Assembly: GCA_019456165.1 (NCBI GenBank)
Contig: VRUJ01000030.1
Location: 1 to 37,242, forward strand
Origin: Chloroflexota bacterium
GTDB taxonomy: Bacteria; Chloroflexota; Anaerolineae; Anaerolineales; UBA11579
Length of the DNA stretch: 37,242 nt
Reading direction: 5' to 3'
Shown piece by piece: positions 1-8,719 of this stretch; position 1 is the stretch's first letter; every line of letters begins with the position of its first letter. The notes under the pieces were generated by a model. It saw nothing but the letters and a program-made list of their open reading frames with translations. It was not told the origin of the DNA and ran no database searches. The position numbers were made by a program, and so were the translations under genes.

Positions 1-66
1 TGGCAATTCCGAGCGGGCGATGCTCGTATCAAACTCAAACAGCTTTATCCATCACTACCAGCGTGA
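1..66 (+). mobile_element. C-terminal end of a transposase, probably IS630 family (cut by window edge)
   Basis: An open frame runs from base 1 to a TGA at 64-66 and encodes about 21 residues ending in DARIKLKQLYPSLPA. A W-x-F-...-DAR-x-KL-x-x-LYP ending is familiar from the extreme C-terminus of IS630-type DDE transposases; this is recall of a family pattern, not an alignment. The rest lies outside the window, so it cannot be said whether the element is complete. Its position just before module A adds to the pattern of transposase scars at module borders. Confidence 0.45.
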
Positions 67-146
67 CTGAGCACTAGCCGGATGCATTAACTCCAACTAA
101 ACATTCGTCTGATGCGAATTTGAGCCCCGCGCTCTATACTTCTCGC

Positions 147-1181
147 ATGAAAAACTCAAGTCAAGATCACGTTCCATCACAAGATAACAGACCAGAAGAT
201 TTCTCAGCAGACATGCTTAATGAATTGAAAGAGCAAAATAAGAAAATCCTGCTGCTAGAAAACGACCACTATCTGGGACGTACACTGGCCCAAGCGTTAT
301 TTATTGGACTTGGAGTTGGATATGAAATACAGCTATGCCTAAATTTCGAAGAAACTCTCACAAAATTGGGAAAAACAAAAATCGATTTAGTCATCTGCGA
401 ATTTCGGATGCCTCGCATGACTGGTTTGGAAATGATCGAGAAAATTCAGAATAATTTCCCAGATATTCAAACTATATTGATTTCTGATTATGGTATGGAA
501 GTGTTTAATGAACAACTTCGTAATCAGGTGGATGGTTATTTGGCCAAACCATTTAATTTGATGAAATTAATCAATTTGGTTAGAAAGGTTTTGGGAACAA
601 AGAAAGTGGAAACCAGTATCGGAAGAACCCTGACATCCAATGACAGAAACAATAATCAGCGTAATTCAGCATACGATTATCTAGCCTTGATAGACGAAAA
701 AAAAGAAGATCTAGAAAGAACTCCCCAGTTGGAAGAAAACCACCACCATCAAAGTTATTTTGAAAATCAATATGGCAATATTCTTATTATGGAAGATGAC
801 CCTGGTCTACGCCGCATTTATCGCAAAGCCCTTGGCAGAGAAAAGTATAGCGTTTCCCTGGCTTCAACCATTCAAGAGGGACGCAAGTTGCTGCAGGAAC
901 GGGTTTATGATATTTTCATTTGCGATATCCATCTTGGACGAGAGCGGGGAACCGACCTGGTGGCTGAGCAAAAGGAACTCCTTTCCCGGAATGGCACACA
1001 GGTAATTATCGTTTCAGCGTATGGTCAATATCGCATGATGATCGATGAACTCGGCGCTGATTTCTTCTTGGAAAAACCGATATCAATCCGGGCACTCGTT
1101 ACTTTGATCCAGCGTTTGATAAATAACCCTGAAAGTGTGCATGCACAACAATTCGAACAAGCCACATTTCAGGCTTATTAG
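147..1181 (+). CDS. Double-receiver response regulator (REC-REC, no output domain), module A
   Basis: Protein of about 344 residues with two CheY-like receivers and no DNA-binding or enzymatic domain. Numbered from an in-frame TTG at 120, REC1 spans about 41-158 and REC2 about 220-335, joined by a polar Asn/His-rich linker. REC2 keeps the phosphorylation site: E225/D226 acidic pair, phospho-acceptor D269 (CDIHLG), S299 and K319 (EKP). REC1 is altered: the acidic pair reads Glu-Asn and the acceptor position is E94 (VICEFRMP) where Asp is expected, although the Ser and Lys positions remain. Glu there can mimic a phosphorylated state in some receivers (general knowledge; untested here). ATG 147 was chosen over TTG 120, but neither has a visible Shine-Dalgarno. 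First gene of module A; likely a relay or adaptor protein for the kinase downstream. The truncated paralogue lies at 16516-17145. Confidence 0.88.
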   Translation: MKNSSQDHVPSQDNRPEDFSADMLNELKEQNKKILLLENDHYLGRTLAQALFIGLGVGYEIQLCLNFEETLTKLGKTKIDLVICEFRMPRMTGLEMIEKIQNNFPDIQTILISDYGMEVFNEQLRNQVDGYLAKPFNLMKLINLVRKVLGTKKVETSIGRTLTSNDRNNNQRNSAYDYLALIDEKKEDLERTPQLEENHHHQSYFENQYGNILIMEDDPGLRRIYRKALGREKYSVSLASTIQEGRKLLQERVYDIFICDIHLGRERGTDLVAEQKELLSRNGTQVIIVSAYGQYRMMIDELGADFFLEKPISIRALVTLIQRLINNPESVHAQQFEQATFQAY

Positions 1182-1184
1182 AAA

Positions 1185-1242
1185 AGAGAGATGGGCGGGT
1201 TTTTTCTCTCCTCCTCCCCTCCTCCTCAAAGCCCATCTCTCT
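1185..1242 (+). promoter_or_regulatory. Long-loop hairpin between regulator A and kinase A
   Basis: Perfect 12-bp inverted repeat: AGAGAGATGGGC at 1185-1196 and GCCCATCTCTCT at 1231-1242. The 34-base loop is almost all pyrimidine, with two CTCCTCC-type runs. There is no U-run after the stem, so it does not look like a standard intrinsic terminator. It starts four bases after the stop codon of the upstream gene. The loop could pair weakly with the ribosome-binding site of the next gene (AAAAGGAG, 1315-1322). Attenuation, mRNA processing or translational control are all possible. Confidence 0.6.
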
Positions 1243-1331
1243 ATATACAAAACATAAATAGACAAATATCAATTAATAAGAATAAAAAATCCGAAATATA
1301 AATTTCACAATTACAAAAGGAGAAATAAAAA

Positions 1332-4300
1332 ATGACTAAACCTGATAACCCAAACAAGCCTGATCCCCAAGAGGATCAGAGGCGAAACTCAATGCCTGTG
1401 TCGGAGAATATCCCGGTACAAGAACATAAAGCTGCTGCTAAACCAACTCCTGAAATTGTTCCAAAGCAGGAGGCTGTTCCAAAACCAACAATTGATTCCA
1501 AGGAGGAACCGATGGCAGTAACACCAAAAATCAAAAAAAGGCCCAGGAAGTTTCACATAATTCCATACGGCATTCGTAATTTCTTTGCCCAATCAATCCG
1601 GGTCAAGATTATCAGTTTGATGGTGCTAACGACATTGGTTGCCGTCAGTGTCTTGTTTGTCGCCGATTACATTAATACCCAATCTGCTCTCACCGAAGCC
1701 GCAATCCAGTCTCTGGGATCTTTGACAGCACAACGCTCTGACGATTTTGGTGAAATGTTAACTGGTCGAATAAATGCCATGATCGCTTTTGCTGATGCAT
1801 TAGATGAGGAAGAAACCATCCTTGCCGGTAATGCTCGCTATTCTGATTTACAAACTTCCATCGAAGATGAAATGGCGCTCAAAGATGAGCAGTGGAGTAA
1901 CGCATCTTATGATGACCCGCTGATCCAAAGCGTACTGAGCAATTATTTGGCTGAAGATTTGGGCTATTATCTAGAAGCATTCAGCGAATATTATGCCGAA
2001 GTATTTATCACCGACCAATATGGCGCGAATGTAGCAGCAGTTGAGAGAACTTCGGATTATTATCAAGCTGATGAAGGCTGGTGGCAGGCAGCTTATGCGG
2101 ATGGGGATGGTGCTGTCTACTTGGGCGAAGCGGAATATGATGAAAGTTCCGGTGTTTGGGGTGTCAATATTGCTGTCCCTATCGTCTCGAACGAAAGTGG
2201 TGAAGTTATTGGCATCATGCGTACGACTATGTTCTTGACCCCTTTCATCGAAGAGTTGGACTTAGGATTGGAGGGGGGAGGGGAGACATTTGCCCAAATC
2301 CTATTTAAAAGTGGGGAAGCTGTGGGAGACTCAGGTATTCCTGTGCCTTTTTCACAAGTGCATTTGGAAATGCTGGATCAAGAAAATGTCCCAGCCGTTC
2401 TAGAAATGGTCGATGAGGATAATCATTCTTTCTTCATGGGCAATTCGTATGTTACCAGTGATGAAATTCCTGTCATAGATGCGGTTGGGTGGCGAGTGAT
2501 CATACATGAAGATAAGGATGTTGTATTAGCGCCTGTTCAAGCACAGGCGAGGACCTCGATTATTGTTGCTGTGGTTGTTGCTCTGGCTGCAACTTTCATC
2601 GCTACCTACATTGCTCAGATGATTTCCAGGCCGATTGTAGAACTAACCAACACAGCGGAAGAATTCGGTCAGGGGAATATGGATGTGCGTGCAGAAGTTG
2701 GTAGTTCTGATGAGATGGGCCAGTTATCTGGATCGTTCAATCAAATGGCCAACCAGGTTGGCTCACTACTTGAAGACCTGCAAGAACGACAGAAGGAAGT
2801 TGAAACTGCACTCGGTGAGGTTCAGGCCCGTTCTACCGAGATGGAAGCTTCTCAGCGTGTTACCTTCGCGGCTTCCGAGCGTACTACACCTGAAGATTTC
2901 TTGAACCTGCTAGTGAACCTAATTAACGACCAATTTGACGTGTATCACACACAGCTCTATATGGTGGATGATGAAGGTCAGAATGCCGTACTTACCGAAA
3001 GTACTGGATATGCTGGACGTCAGCTGCTAGCTCGAGGGCATAGCCTATCGTTGGACCAAGCCTCCCTGGTTGCTACAGCTATCAGTTCTGGAAAATCAGT
3101 TCTGGTTGGAGACGTTTCCGTTGACCCTAACTTTGCTCCCAACCCATTGCTCCCGCTGACCAAATCTGAGCTGGTTGTACCTCTGAAATTGGAAGATAAG
3201 ATCTTAGGCGCTCTGGACATTCAGGATCGTGAATCCCACCGCTTCACTGAACAAAGTGTCCCGGTGTTTGAGAGCATGGTTGAGCAGGTCGCCTTCCTGT
3301 TTGAAAACGCTGAGCTGCTCGAGCAGATCACTACTCAGACGAAAGCGCTGGAAACCTTCGCTGAGCAGCTGCGTGCTGCGGCCAGTGTTGCTAACCAGCT
3401 AGGCTCCATTCTTAACCCGGAGCAACTCTTGAATGAGGCAGTGGTAATCATGCAAAGCCGCTTTTCTCTCTACCACGTTCACATTTACTTGATGAATGAA
3501 GAAGAAACTGACTTGATGGTTGAGGCCGGTTCTGGACAGGTTGGCGTTGTTTTGAAGGAACGCCACCACAGCATTGCTGTAGACAATGAAACCTCAGTTG
3601 TTGCTAAGGCGGCTCGTGACTTAGCGCCTGTGATCGTTGAAGATACTGCAACATATACTGGCTACCTTTCGAACCCGCTGCTGCCGGACACCAGATCAGA
3701 GTTAGCTGTACCGCTGGTAGCGGCCGGGAAGATCCTCGGCGTGCTAGACATCCAGGATGAGAAAACTAAACGCTTCAGCCAAGAGGATTCCGATACTTTC
3801 TCCACACTGGCTGGACAAATCGCTACCACACTGCAGACTGCGCGTGTATTCGCCGAACAGGTTGCTACTCAGGAAGAGCTCAAAGAACGTGAAGCTCAGT
3901 TCCGTACCTTGGTTGATTATGCTCCAGAAGCCATCTTGGTGTTGGACGCAGACTCTGGCTTATTTGTCGAAGTCAACGACAACGCTGTCGAGATGTTTGG
4001 TTACAGCAAAGAACAGTTCGAAAGGATGGGCTTCCCAGACATCAGCACACAAACCCAAGCAGATGGGAAACAATCTAAGGATACAATCTGGGATTACGTA
4101 CAATCCACAACTGTAGGCGGAGCCCCAATCTTCGAGTGGAAGCACAGGAAAGCCAATGGCGAAACCTTTACTTCTGAGATCCGTTTAGTAAGCCTGCCTG
4201 CTGCTGGCCGCAACTTAGTGCGTGGCAGTATCACCGACATCACTGAACGTAAAGAAGCTGAAGAAACCATCATCCAAGGCGACCGCTTGAAGAGCGAATT

Positions 4301-5150
4301 CCTGGCCAACATGAGCCACGAACTGCGCACCCCCCTCAACTCCATCGTAGGATACACTGATGTGCTCTTGATGGGTATTGATGGGAATCTTGATGATGAG
4401 ATGCGCATTGATGTCGAAGCTATCCAAGAAAACAGCCGCACTTTGCTGCGCATCATCAACGACATCCTCGACCTGGCCAAGATTGAAGCTGGACGCGTAA
4501 TTCTGGAAGTCTCTGAAGTAGATGTCCTTGAAATACTCAAAGAAGCAAAAACGAACAACGCTGGATTATTGGTAAATAAGCCTGTGAAGATGGAGATTGA
4601 AGCTGCCAGCAACTTACCAATGATCACCGCTGACTCCGGGCGTTTGAATCAGATTCTCAACAACCTGGTCTCCAATGCGGTTAAGTTCACAGAGCAAGGA
4701 AAAATCTCTCTGCGCTCCTACACTCAAAACAGCTGGATGGTCTTAGAAGTTGAGGATACAGGACTGGGATTGGCTATCACCCAACGATTGGTACAGATGC
4801 ATGGAGGCACCATCAAAGTAGAAAGCGAGAGAGGCAAGGGTTCAATCTTCACAGTGCGTTTACCTCTAGTAAGCAATATCAGCCCAGAGGTTACCGTAAG
4901 AGTAATTGATCAGAAGCCAAGCACGGAAGATTTATCGATGAAAGCCAAGACTATTAATGAAGAGAGTCGAAGTTTCATTAAAAAAGTCACGGACTCTTTG
5001 AAGGCTCGAGTCGGAAATGGCAAAGATAAATTGAAAGCCATTACTGATACGCTCGAAAGCAATGGAGACAGTGAAGCAAAATCCGAAGAAAATGGTGGCA
5101 GTGAAGTAAAGGAAAAAACCACTAAAGCCAAAACAAAAAAGAGCAAATAG
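1332..5150 (+). CDS. Cache-HAMP-GAF-GAF-PAS histidine kinase with a deleted ATP lid, module A
   Basis: Membrane sensor kinase of 1272 residues. ATG 1332 follows AAAAGGAG at 1315-1322. Order: cytosolic polar N-tail (1-90), TM1 (~92-113), extracytoplasmic Cache-like sensor (~114-405), TM2 (~409-431), HAMP (~432-485), GAF1 (~519-660), GAF2 (~697-850), PAS (~853-985), HisKA with H996 in [10 protein letters not shown], HATPase_c (~1090-1200), then a lysine-rich tail. The N-box ([10 protein letters not shown]) is intact, but the G1 box runs straight into the G2 box as EDTGLGLAI (1141-1149). The paralogue at 17178-21035 has 30 more residues here, including the F-box and ATP lid. The 90-base loss keeps the frame. 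Such a protein would be expected to bind ATP poorly or not at all, so it may act as a phosphatase, scaffold or dimer partner (inference). Hairpins flank the gene on both sides. Confidence 0.93.
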   Translation: MTKPDNPNKPDPQEDQRRNSMPVSENIPVQEHKAAAKPTPEIVPKQEAVPKPTIDSKEEPMAVTPKIKKRPRKFHIIPYGIRNFFAQSIRVKIISLMVLTTLVAVSVLFVADYINTQSALTEAAIQSLGSLTAQRSDDFGEMLTGRINAMIAFADALDEEETILAGNARYSDLQTSIEDEMALKDEQWSNASYDDPLIQSVLSNYLAEDLGYYLEAFSEYYAEVFITDQYGANVAAVERTSDYYQADEGWWQAAYADGDGAVYLGEAEYDESSGVWGVNIAVPIVSNESGEVIGIMRTTMFLTPFIEELDLGLEGGGETFAQILFKSGEAVGDSGIPVPFSQVHLEMLDQENVPAVLEMVDEDNHSFFMGNSYVTSDEIPVIDAVGWRVIIHEDKDVVLAPVQAQARTSIIVAVVVALAATFIATYIAQMISRPIVELTNTAEEFGQGNMDVRAEVGSSDEMGQLSGSFNQMANQVGSLLEDLQERQKEVETALGEVQARSTEMEASQRVTFAASERTTPEDFLNLLVNLINDQFDVYHTQLYMVDDEGQNAVLTESTGYAGRQLLARGHSLSLDQASLVATAISSGKSVLVGDVSVDPNFAPNPLLPLTKSELVVPLKLEDKILGALDIQDRESHRFTEQSVPVFESMVEQVAFLFENAELLEQITTQTKALETFAEQLRAAASVANQLGSILNPEQLLNEAVVIMQSRFSLYHVHIYLMNEEETDLMVEAGSGQVGVVLKERHHSIAVDNETSVVAKAARDLAPVIVEDTATYTGYLSNPLLPDTRSELAVPLVAAGKILGVLDIQDEKTKRFSQEDSDTFSTLAGQIATTLQTARVFAEQVATQEELKEREAQFRTLVDYAPEAILVLDADSGLFVEVNDNAVEMFGYSKEQFERMGFPDISTQTQADGKQSKDTIWDYVQSTTVGGAPIFEWKHRKANGETFTSEIRLVSLPAAGRNLVRGSITDITERKEAEETIIQGDRLKSEFLANMSHELRTPLNSIVGYTDVLLMGIDGNLDDEMRIDVEAIQENSRTLLRIINDILDLAKIEAGRVILEVSEVDVLEILKEAKTNNAGLLVNKPVKMEIEAASNLPMITADSGRLNQILNNLVSNAVKFTEQGKISLRSYTQNSWMVLEVEDTGLGLAITQRLVQMHGGTIKVESERGKGSIFTVRLPLVSNISPEVTVRVIDQKPSTEDLSMKAKTINEESRSFIKKVTDSLKARVGNGKDKLKAITDTLESNGDSEAKSEENGGSEVKEKTTKAKTKKSK

Positions 5151-5180
5151 TAAAACCTGTAACATAGTAATAACAAGATG

Positions 5181-5211
5181 GGGGGATTGGAGAAAAACCC
5201 TCCAATCCCCC
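5181..5211 (+). promoter_or_regulatory. Strong intercistronic hairpin between kinase A and PLP-REC-REC enzyme A
   Basis: Perfect 12-bp stem: GGGGGATTGGAG at 5181-5192 with CTCCAATCCCCC at 5200-5211, and a 7-base A-rich loop. It lies 30 bases after the kinase stop and 22 bases before the next start codon. No U-run follows. Module B has a hairpin at the same place (21076-21109) with mostly different arms and loop, which argues for a conserved role such as partial termination, transcript processing or mRNA protection. Confidence 0.75.
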
Positions 5212-5233
5212 AACAACCTTAATGGTAATTAGG

Positions 5234-7318
5234 ATGAAAAGTTTATTCAACAATATTCGCTGCCTCGAATGTGGAACCCAACAAACGGCCAACCTCTTCC
5301 CAGATGCATGCCCATCCTGTGGGAGCGCATGGCAAGAAGCAGGTTACAACCTCAGCGAATTACCAATCAATTGGCCTGCAATCGTCTCACAACGGGAAAC
5401 AAACCTATGGCGCTACCGTGAATTGCTTCCCTTCACCGAAGAAACAAAACTCGTTTCGATGGGGGAAGGTTGGACGCCACTTACAAAAGCAGAAGGGTTG
5501 GCAAATGAGCTTAATCATAAAGAAATCTGGATCAAAGATGAGCGCCAGCAACCCACCGGTTCATTTAAAGATCGTCAAGCCTCCAGCACGATAAGTGCCT
5601 TGAAAGACAGCGGGGTTAAAGAAATGGTGTTGGCATCCACCGGCAATGCAGCTGCAGCTTACGCAGCATATTGCGCGCGTGCCGGAATTAAATTGTGGGT
5701 TTTCCTAACCAGCAGTGTTCCAGCTGAGAAAATGCGAGAGTTGGGCTTGTATGGCGCTGAGGTAGTGAAAATCACCGGCACTTACGACCAGGCTAAGAAA
5801 TTGGCAGCCGACTTCGCTGCCGATAGAGGTGTTTTTTGCGATAACGGAGCTAAATCAATTCCTAATAAGGAAGGTATGAAGACCATAGCCTTTGAGATAA
5901 GTGAACAATTAGGCTGGCGCGCACCTGATTGGTATATTCAAGCAGTTTCTGGGGGGCTTGGCCCTATTGGGGTGTTGAAAGGTTTCACAGAATTGTTCGA
6001 AGCTGGCTTGATCGACCAGGTTCCTAAACTAGGTTTGGTACAGGTGGAGGGGTGTGCACCAATGGTGCGTTCTTGGGAGTTAGGTTTAGATACAGCGGCA
6101 CCTGTGAGCCCTGATACCCTTATTAATGTGTTATCGACTGGCGATCCAGGCTATGTTTACAATATCCTTAATCAAGCCATCAACCAAAATGGGGGGGCAA
6201 TGTTAGCCGTTAGTGATGGAGATGCCTTTCGTGCCATGCGCGGCTTAGCCCGGACTGAAGGCTTTTCAGTGGAACCAGCTGCCAGTGTCGCTTTTGCCGG
6301 GTTGGAAAGATTATTGGAAGAAGGTTATATCCAACCCAGCGAAACAGTGGTTGTCAATTGTTCTGGGCATACGTTCAGTGCAGAAAAACACGCCCTGGAA
6401 GACCGTTACATTGTTGATCTCCAATTAGACCTTCCAAACCCAGGTTCAAACACCCAAGAAGGATTAGATGCAGCGTTAACTCACCTAGATGAACGAGTTA
6501 CCTCAATAGTAATTATTGATGATAACCCTCACGACAGCCGCTTGATTCGGAAAATGCTGCAACGTTATAAAAAATATCGGGTTTTTGAAGCCAATAACGC
6601 CTCCGAAGGGGTGGACTTGGTAAAGTTCCGAAAACCCGACTTGGTTGTGCTAGACCTTACTATGCCTGAAAGAGATGGCTTTTCAATTTTGGATGAATTG
6701 AAGAGAGATGAAAGAACTTGTGATATCCCCGTAATGATCGTCAGTGGTAAAGAGCTTACCCTCGACCAAGCAGATTTCTTAGACCACAATGCTCAATCTG
6801 TTTTTCAAAAAGGAAACTTCAGTGGCCAAGAACTAGTCCGCAATATGGTTGAGATGTTGGGCGATGATTTCGTCCAGCCACCCGATGGTTTTGTGGAGTC
6901 AGCAGGGAATGTTAATTTACCAAAGCAGGTTTTTGGTATTGTAAATCCATCCAAAATCCTAGTGGTGGATGATAATGTCTGGGAGACACGTTTGCTGCGC
7001 AAATTATTTGAGGCCCGCCACCGATTTGAAGTTATTGAAGCGCATTCAGTTTCCGAAGCGATGAATGAGATTTCCTTATGTATACCCGATTTAATTATCC
7101 TGGATCTAATTTTGCCTGATAAAGGTGGAGAAGAGCTCTTAAATATTCTCCGTTCTGAAGAAGAGACCAAAAATATCCCGGTGATAATTGTTTCTGCAAA
7201 GGATTTACAGCCAGACAAACGAATTAGACTTACACATTCCGCTGACTCCGTGTGGTTAAAATCCACGATAGACAGCAACAGCTTACTCGCACATGTTGAG
7301 ACTCTGCTGCTTGCATAA
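5234..7318 (+). CDS. Threonine-synthase-like PLP enzyme fused to two receiver domains, module A
   Basis: Protein of 694 residues from ATG 5234, preferred over ATG 5222 because the paralogue starts at the matching residue; no clear Shine-Dalgarno is seen. N-terminal zinc-ribbon-like C10-x2-C13 ... C26-x2-C29. The PLP fold-type II domain (~30-410) has the Schiff-base lysine K112 in PTGSFKDRQA, an STGNAAAAYAAYCARAG phosphate-side motif, GGLGP glycine loop, EGCAPMVRSW and a late NCSGH motif, as in archaeal-type threonine synthases (O-phosphohomoserine to threonine). REC1 (~424-545) has D429/D430, acceptor D474, Ser and Lys; REC2 (~574-694) has D579/D580, acceptor D624, Ser and Lys. Both look phosphorylatable. 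Typical threonine synthases end before the receiver part. Substrate is unproven: the usual SFKDRG is SFKDRQ here, and related enzymes such as cysteate synthase share the fold. The fusion suggests enzyme control by the adjacent kinase. Confidence 0.93.
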   Translation: MKSLFNNIRCLECGTQQTANLFPDACPSCGSAWQEAGYNLSELPINWPAIVSQRETNLWRYRELLPFTEETKLVSMGEGWTPLTKAEGLANELNHKEIWIKDERQQPTGSFKDRQASSTISALKDSGVKEMVLASTGNAAAAYAAYCARAGIKLWVFLTSSVPAEKMRELGLYGAEVVKITGTYDQAKKLAADFAADRGVFCDNGAKSIPNKEGMKTIAFEISEQLGWRAPDWYIQAVSGGLGPIGVLKGFTELFEAGLIDQVPKLGLVQVEGCAPMVRSWELGLDTAAPVSPDTLINVLSTGDPGYVYNILNQAINQNGGAMLAVSDGDAFRAMRGLARTEGFSVEPAASVAFAGLERLLEEGYIQPSETVVVNCSGHTFSAEKHALEDRYIVDLQLDLPNPGSNTQEGLDAALTHLDERVTSIVIIDDNPHDSRLIRKMLQRYKKYRVFEANNASEGVDLVKFRKPDLVVLDLTMPERDGFSILDELKRDERTCDIPVMIVSGKELTLDQADFLDHNAQSVFQKGNFSGQELVRNMVEMLGDDFVQPPDGFVESAGNVNLPKQVFGIVNPSKILVVDDNVWETRLLRKLFEARHRFEVIEAHSVSEAMNEISLCIPDLIILDLILPDKGGEELLNILRSEEETKNIPVIIVSAKDLQPDKRIRLTHSADSVWLKSTIDSNSLLAHVETLLLA

Positions 7319-7324
7319 GGAAGA

Positions 7325-7777
7325 ATGGTTAATACGATGAATAATAAAACAATTTTGTATATTGAAGATAACCCGCATAATCGCCGCATCGTCCGAAAAA
7401 TATTAGGCACTCAAGGCTATTCTGTGATTGAAGCGGAAGATGGATTGGTTGGCTACAACATGATTCGTGAGCTGAAACCACCGCTTGTGCTTTTAGATAT
7501 CTCACTTCCTTCTATGCATGGGATACAAATTGTCGGAAATGTTAAGGCTGATGAAGATTTATGGCATATCCCGGTAATAGCGCTCACCGCTTCAGCGATG
7601 AGCGGAGACCGGGAACGCTTTCTAGAAGCTGGATGTGATGAGTATCTATCGAAACCGGTTCAAGCATTCAAACTTATTAGTATGGTTAATAGTTATTATC
7701 CGGAGAATAATATTGTTGAGGATAAACACCTGGATGTGTCGGCTGCATCCATCGACAGAAAACCCCGTTATTTCTGA
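7325..7777 (+). CDS. Stand-alone receiver protein (CheY/Spo0F/DivK-like), module A
   Basis: Single receiver domain of 150 residues. ATG 7325 lies six bases after the previous stop, and an AAGGA at 7317-7321 overlaps that stop, so the two genes are probably co-translated. The phosphorylation site is complete: Glu-Asp acidic pair in YIEDNPHN, acceptor Asp in LLDISLP, Thr in ALTASAM and Lys in SKPV. There is no output domain. By analogy with Spo0F or DivK it could shuttle phosphate between the kinase and the receivers of the PLP enzyme, or act as a phosphate sink (inference). Its closest relative in the window is 23225-23698, in the same place of module B. Confidence 0.92.
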   Translation: MVNTMNNKTILYIEDNPHNRRIVRKILGTQGYSVIEAEDGLVGYNMIRELKPPLVLLDISLPSMHGIQIVGNVKADEDLWHIPVIALTASAMSGDRERFLEAGCDEYLSKPVQAFKLISMVNSYYPENNIVEDKHLDVSAASIDRKPRYF

Positions 7778-7989
7778 TCTAGCTTCTTTGATTTATGATT
7801 AAGTCTATTCGCATTTAATATTAGGAGCAGTAGGATTATTAGCATTAACTGATTAAGAGTTATTAGGGTTTCTATCCACTCAGTATAAGAGGGTCACGTC
7901 ACAGGTCATAAAACGTCCATCTAGTTTTAAAAAAATCTATCCTATTTGCACCGAGGTTGCACCCGGAAAATCTAATGGAAACGCGACTC

Positions 7990-8325
7990 GATTTCATCTG
8001 AGGTGACAAACTGCACGGGTAGCTGTGCAGCTATTACGGCGACAAATGTTATCTTGAAACCCGAAAAAGCAATTACGTGTGCGAGGACAGTATCTTTGAA
8101 GGCTTCTCTGACATCCAACCCTACCGTCTTTTGCCCTCCACCCACATGTTTTCCCCATCCGTGCTGAGGTGTATCCAGCCAACCCATGATTGCCGTGCGT
8201 ACCACCGCTGCATCCGCGCCAACCAATGGGGTGTAAATCACGATACCAATCGCGGCTGCTATAGCTCCCCGGCGGCTTCCAACCAGCCGTTAACATCTTT
8301 AGAAAAAGAGCAGCCATTATTGTTA
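7990..8325 (-). pseudogene. Scrambled comEC remnant
   Basis: The minus strand carries three short pieces matching the intact comEC at 27638-29905, in the wrong order and frame. Bases ~8179-8320 match the section from IAALFLK to MGWL. Bases ~8130-8178 match the extreme C-terminus (GWIHLSTDGENMWVE here, GWINLSTDGKQMWVE in comEC). Bases ~8035-8125 match DVREAF...AHVIAISGFNIT. The C-terminal piece meets the internal piece at a shared GGCTGG (Gly-Trp) word, as after a large internal deletion. The third piece would continue the first if moved to its other end, so the fragment is circularly permuted. Frameshifts are present; no function is expected. The bases before it (7778-7989) show no gene. Confidence 0.8.
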
Positions 8326-8719
8326 TATGATAATCTGAGAATAGATATTCACGATCCGTTGATAATTAAGATCTTTTTGTGAAGGTGTTTGTACAATGAA
8401 TTGAAGGACAAATCTGGCATTCGAATTTAGTAGCGGTTTGGAATAAGCAAAGTGTGGGAGGAAGTGTTTGAGCATGGAATGGTTCGAATTCGTTATAAAA
8501 TTATTCTAACCAAACAATAAACTTATGTTTGAAAGATGACCTAGCTTTTTAAATTATCCAAAGCTTATAATTATGGCATTATTCACCAATTTGGTATAAA
8601 TTTGAAATGCTAAGTTTGATGGTATACATTAACATTCATATATTCTTTTCATTTACACTCTCTCCGTCCCTTCTTCCTATCTGGTTGGGGATTGTGTGCT
8701 ATAGATAGCGAGTTGAACT
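8326..8719. other. Intergenic region upstream of the NarX-like kinase
   Basis: AT-rich stretch of about 390 bases with no convincing gene or RNA. It contains a promoter-like motif (listed separately) and otherwise shows nothing recognisable. Confidence 0.6.
8586..8600 (+). promoter_or_regulatory. Dyad plus -10-like motif upstream of kinase 8720
   Basis: CCAATTTGG at 8586-8594 directly abuts TATAAA at 8595-8600. Nearly the same arrangement, CCAATTGG then TATAAT, occurs at 13497-13510 upstream of the duplicated kinase copy. A good -35 box is not evident. The shared dyad beside a -10-like box suggests a conserved promoter or operator for this kinase/LuxR pair, possibly autoregulated. Confidence 0.4.

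Noticed and set aside
4094..4627. 177-codon open frame on the minus strand inside kinase A
   Set aside because: It lies opposite a strongly conserved PAS/HisKA region, has no recognisable motif and no ribosome-binding site; a shadow of the real gene.
5181..5211. Intrinsic terminator between kinase A and the PLP enzyme
   Set aside because: The stem is strong but no U-run follows, and the downstream gene is close; kept as a regulatory hairpin instead.
6805..7410. 201-codon minus-strand frame opposite the receivers of PLP enzyme A
   Set aside because: Serine-rich shadow translation of the receiver codons; the plus-strand protein explains the sequence fully.
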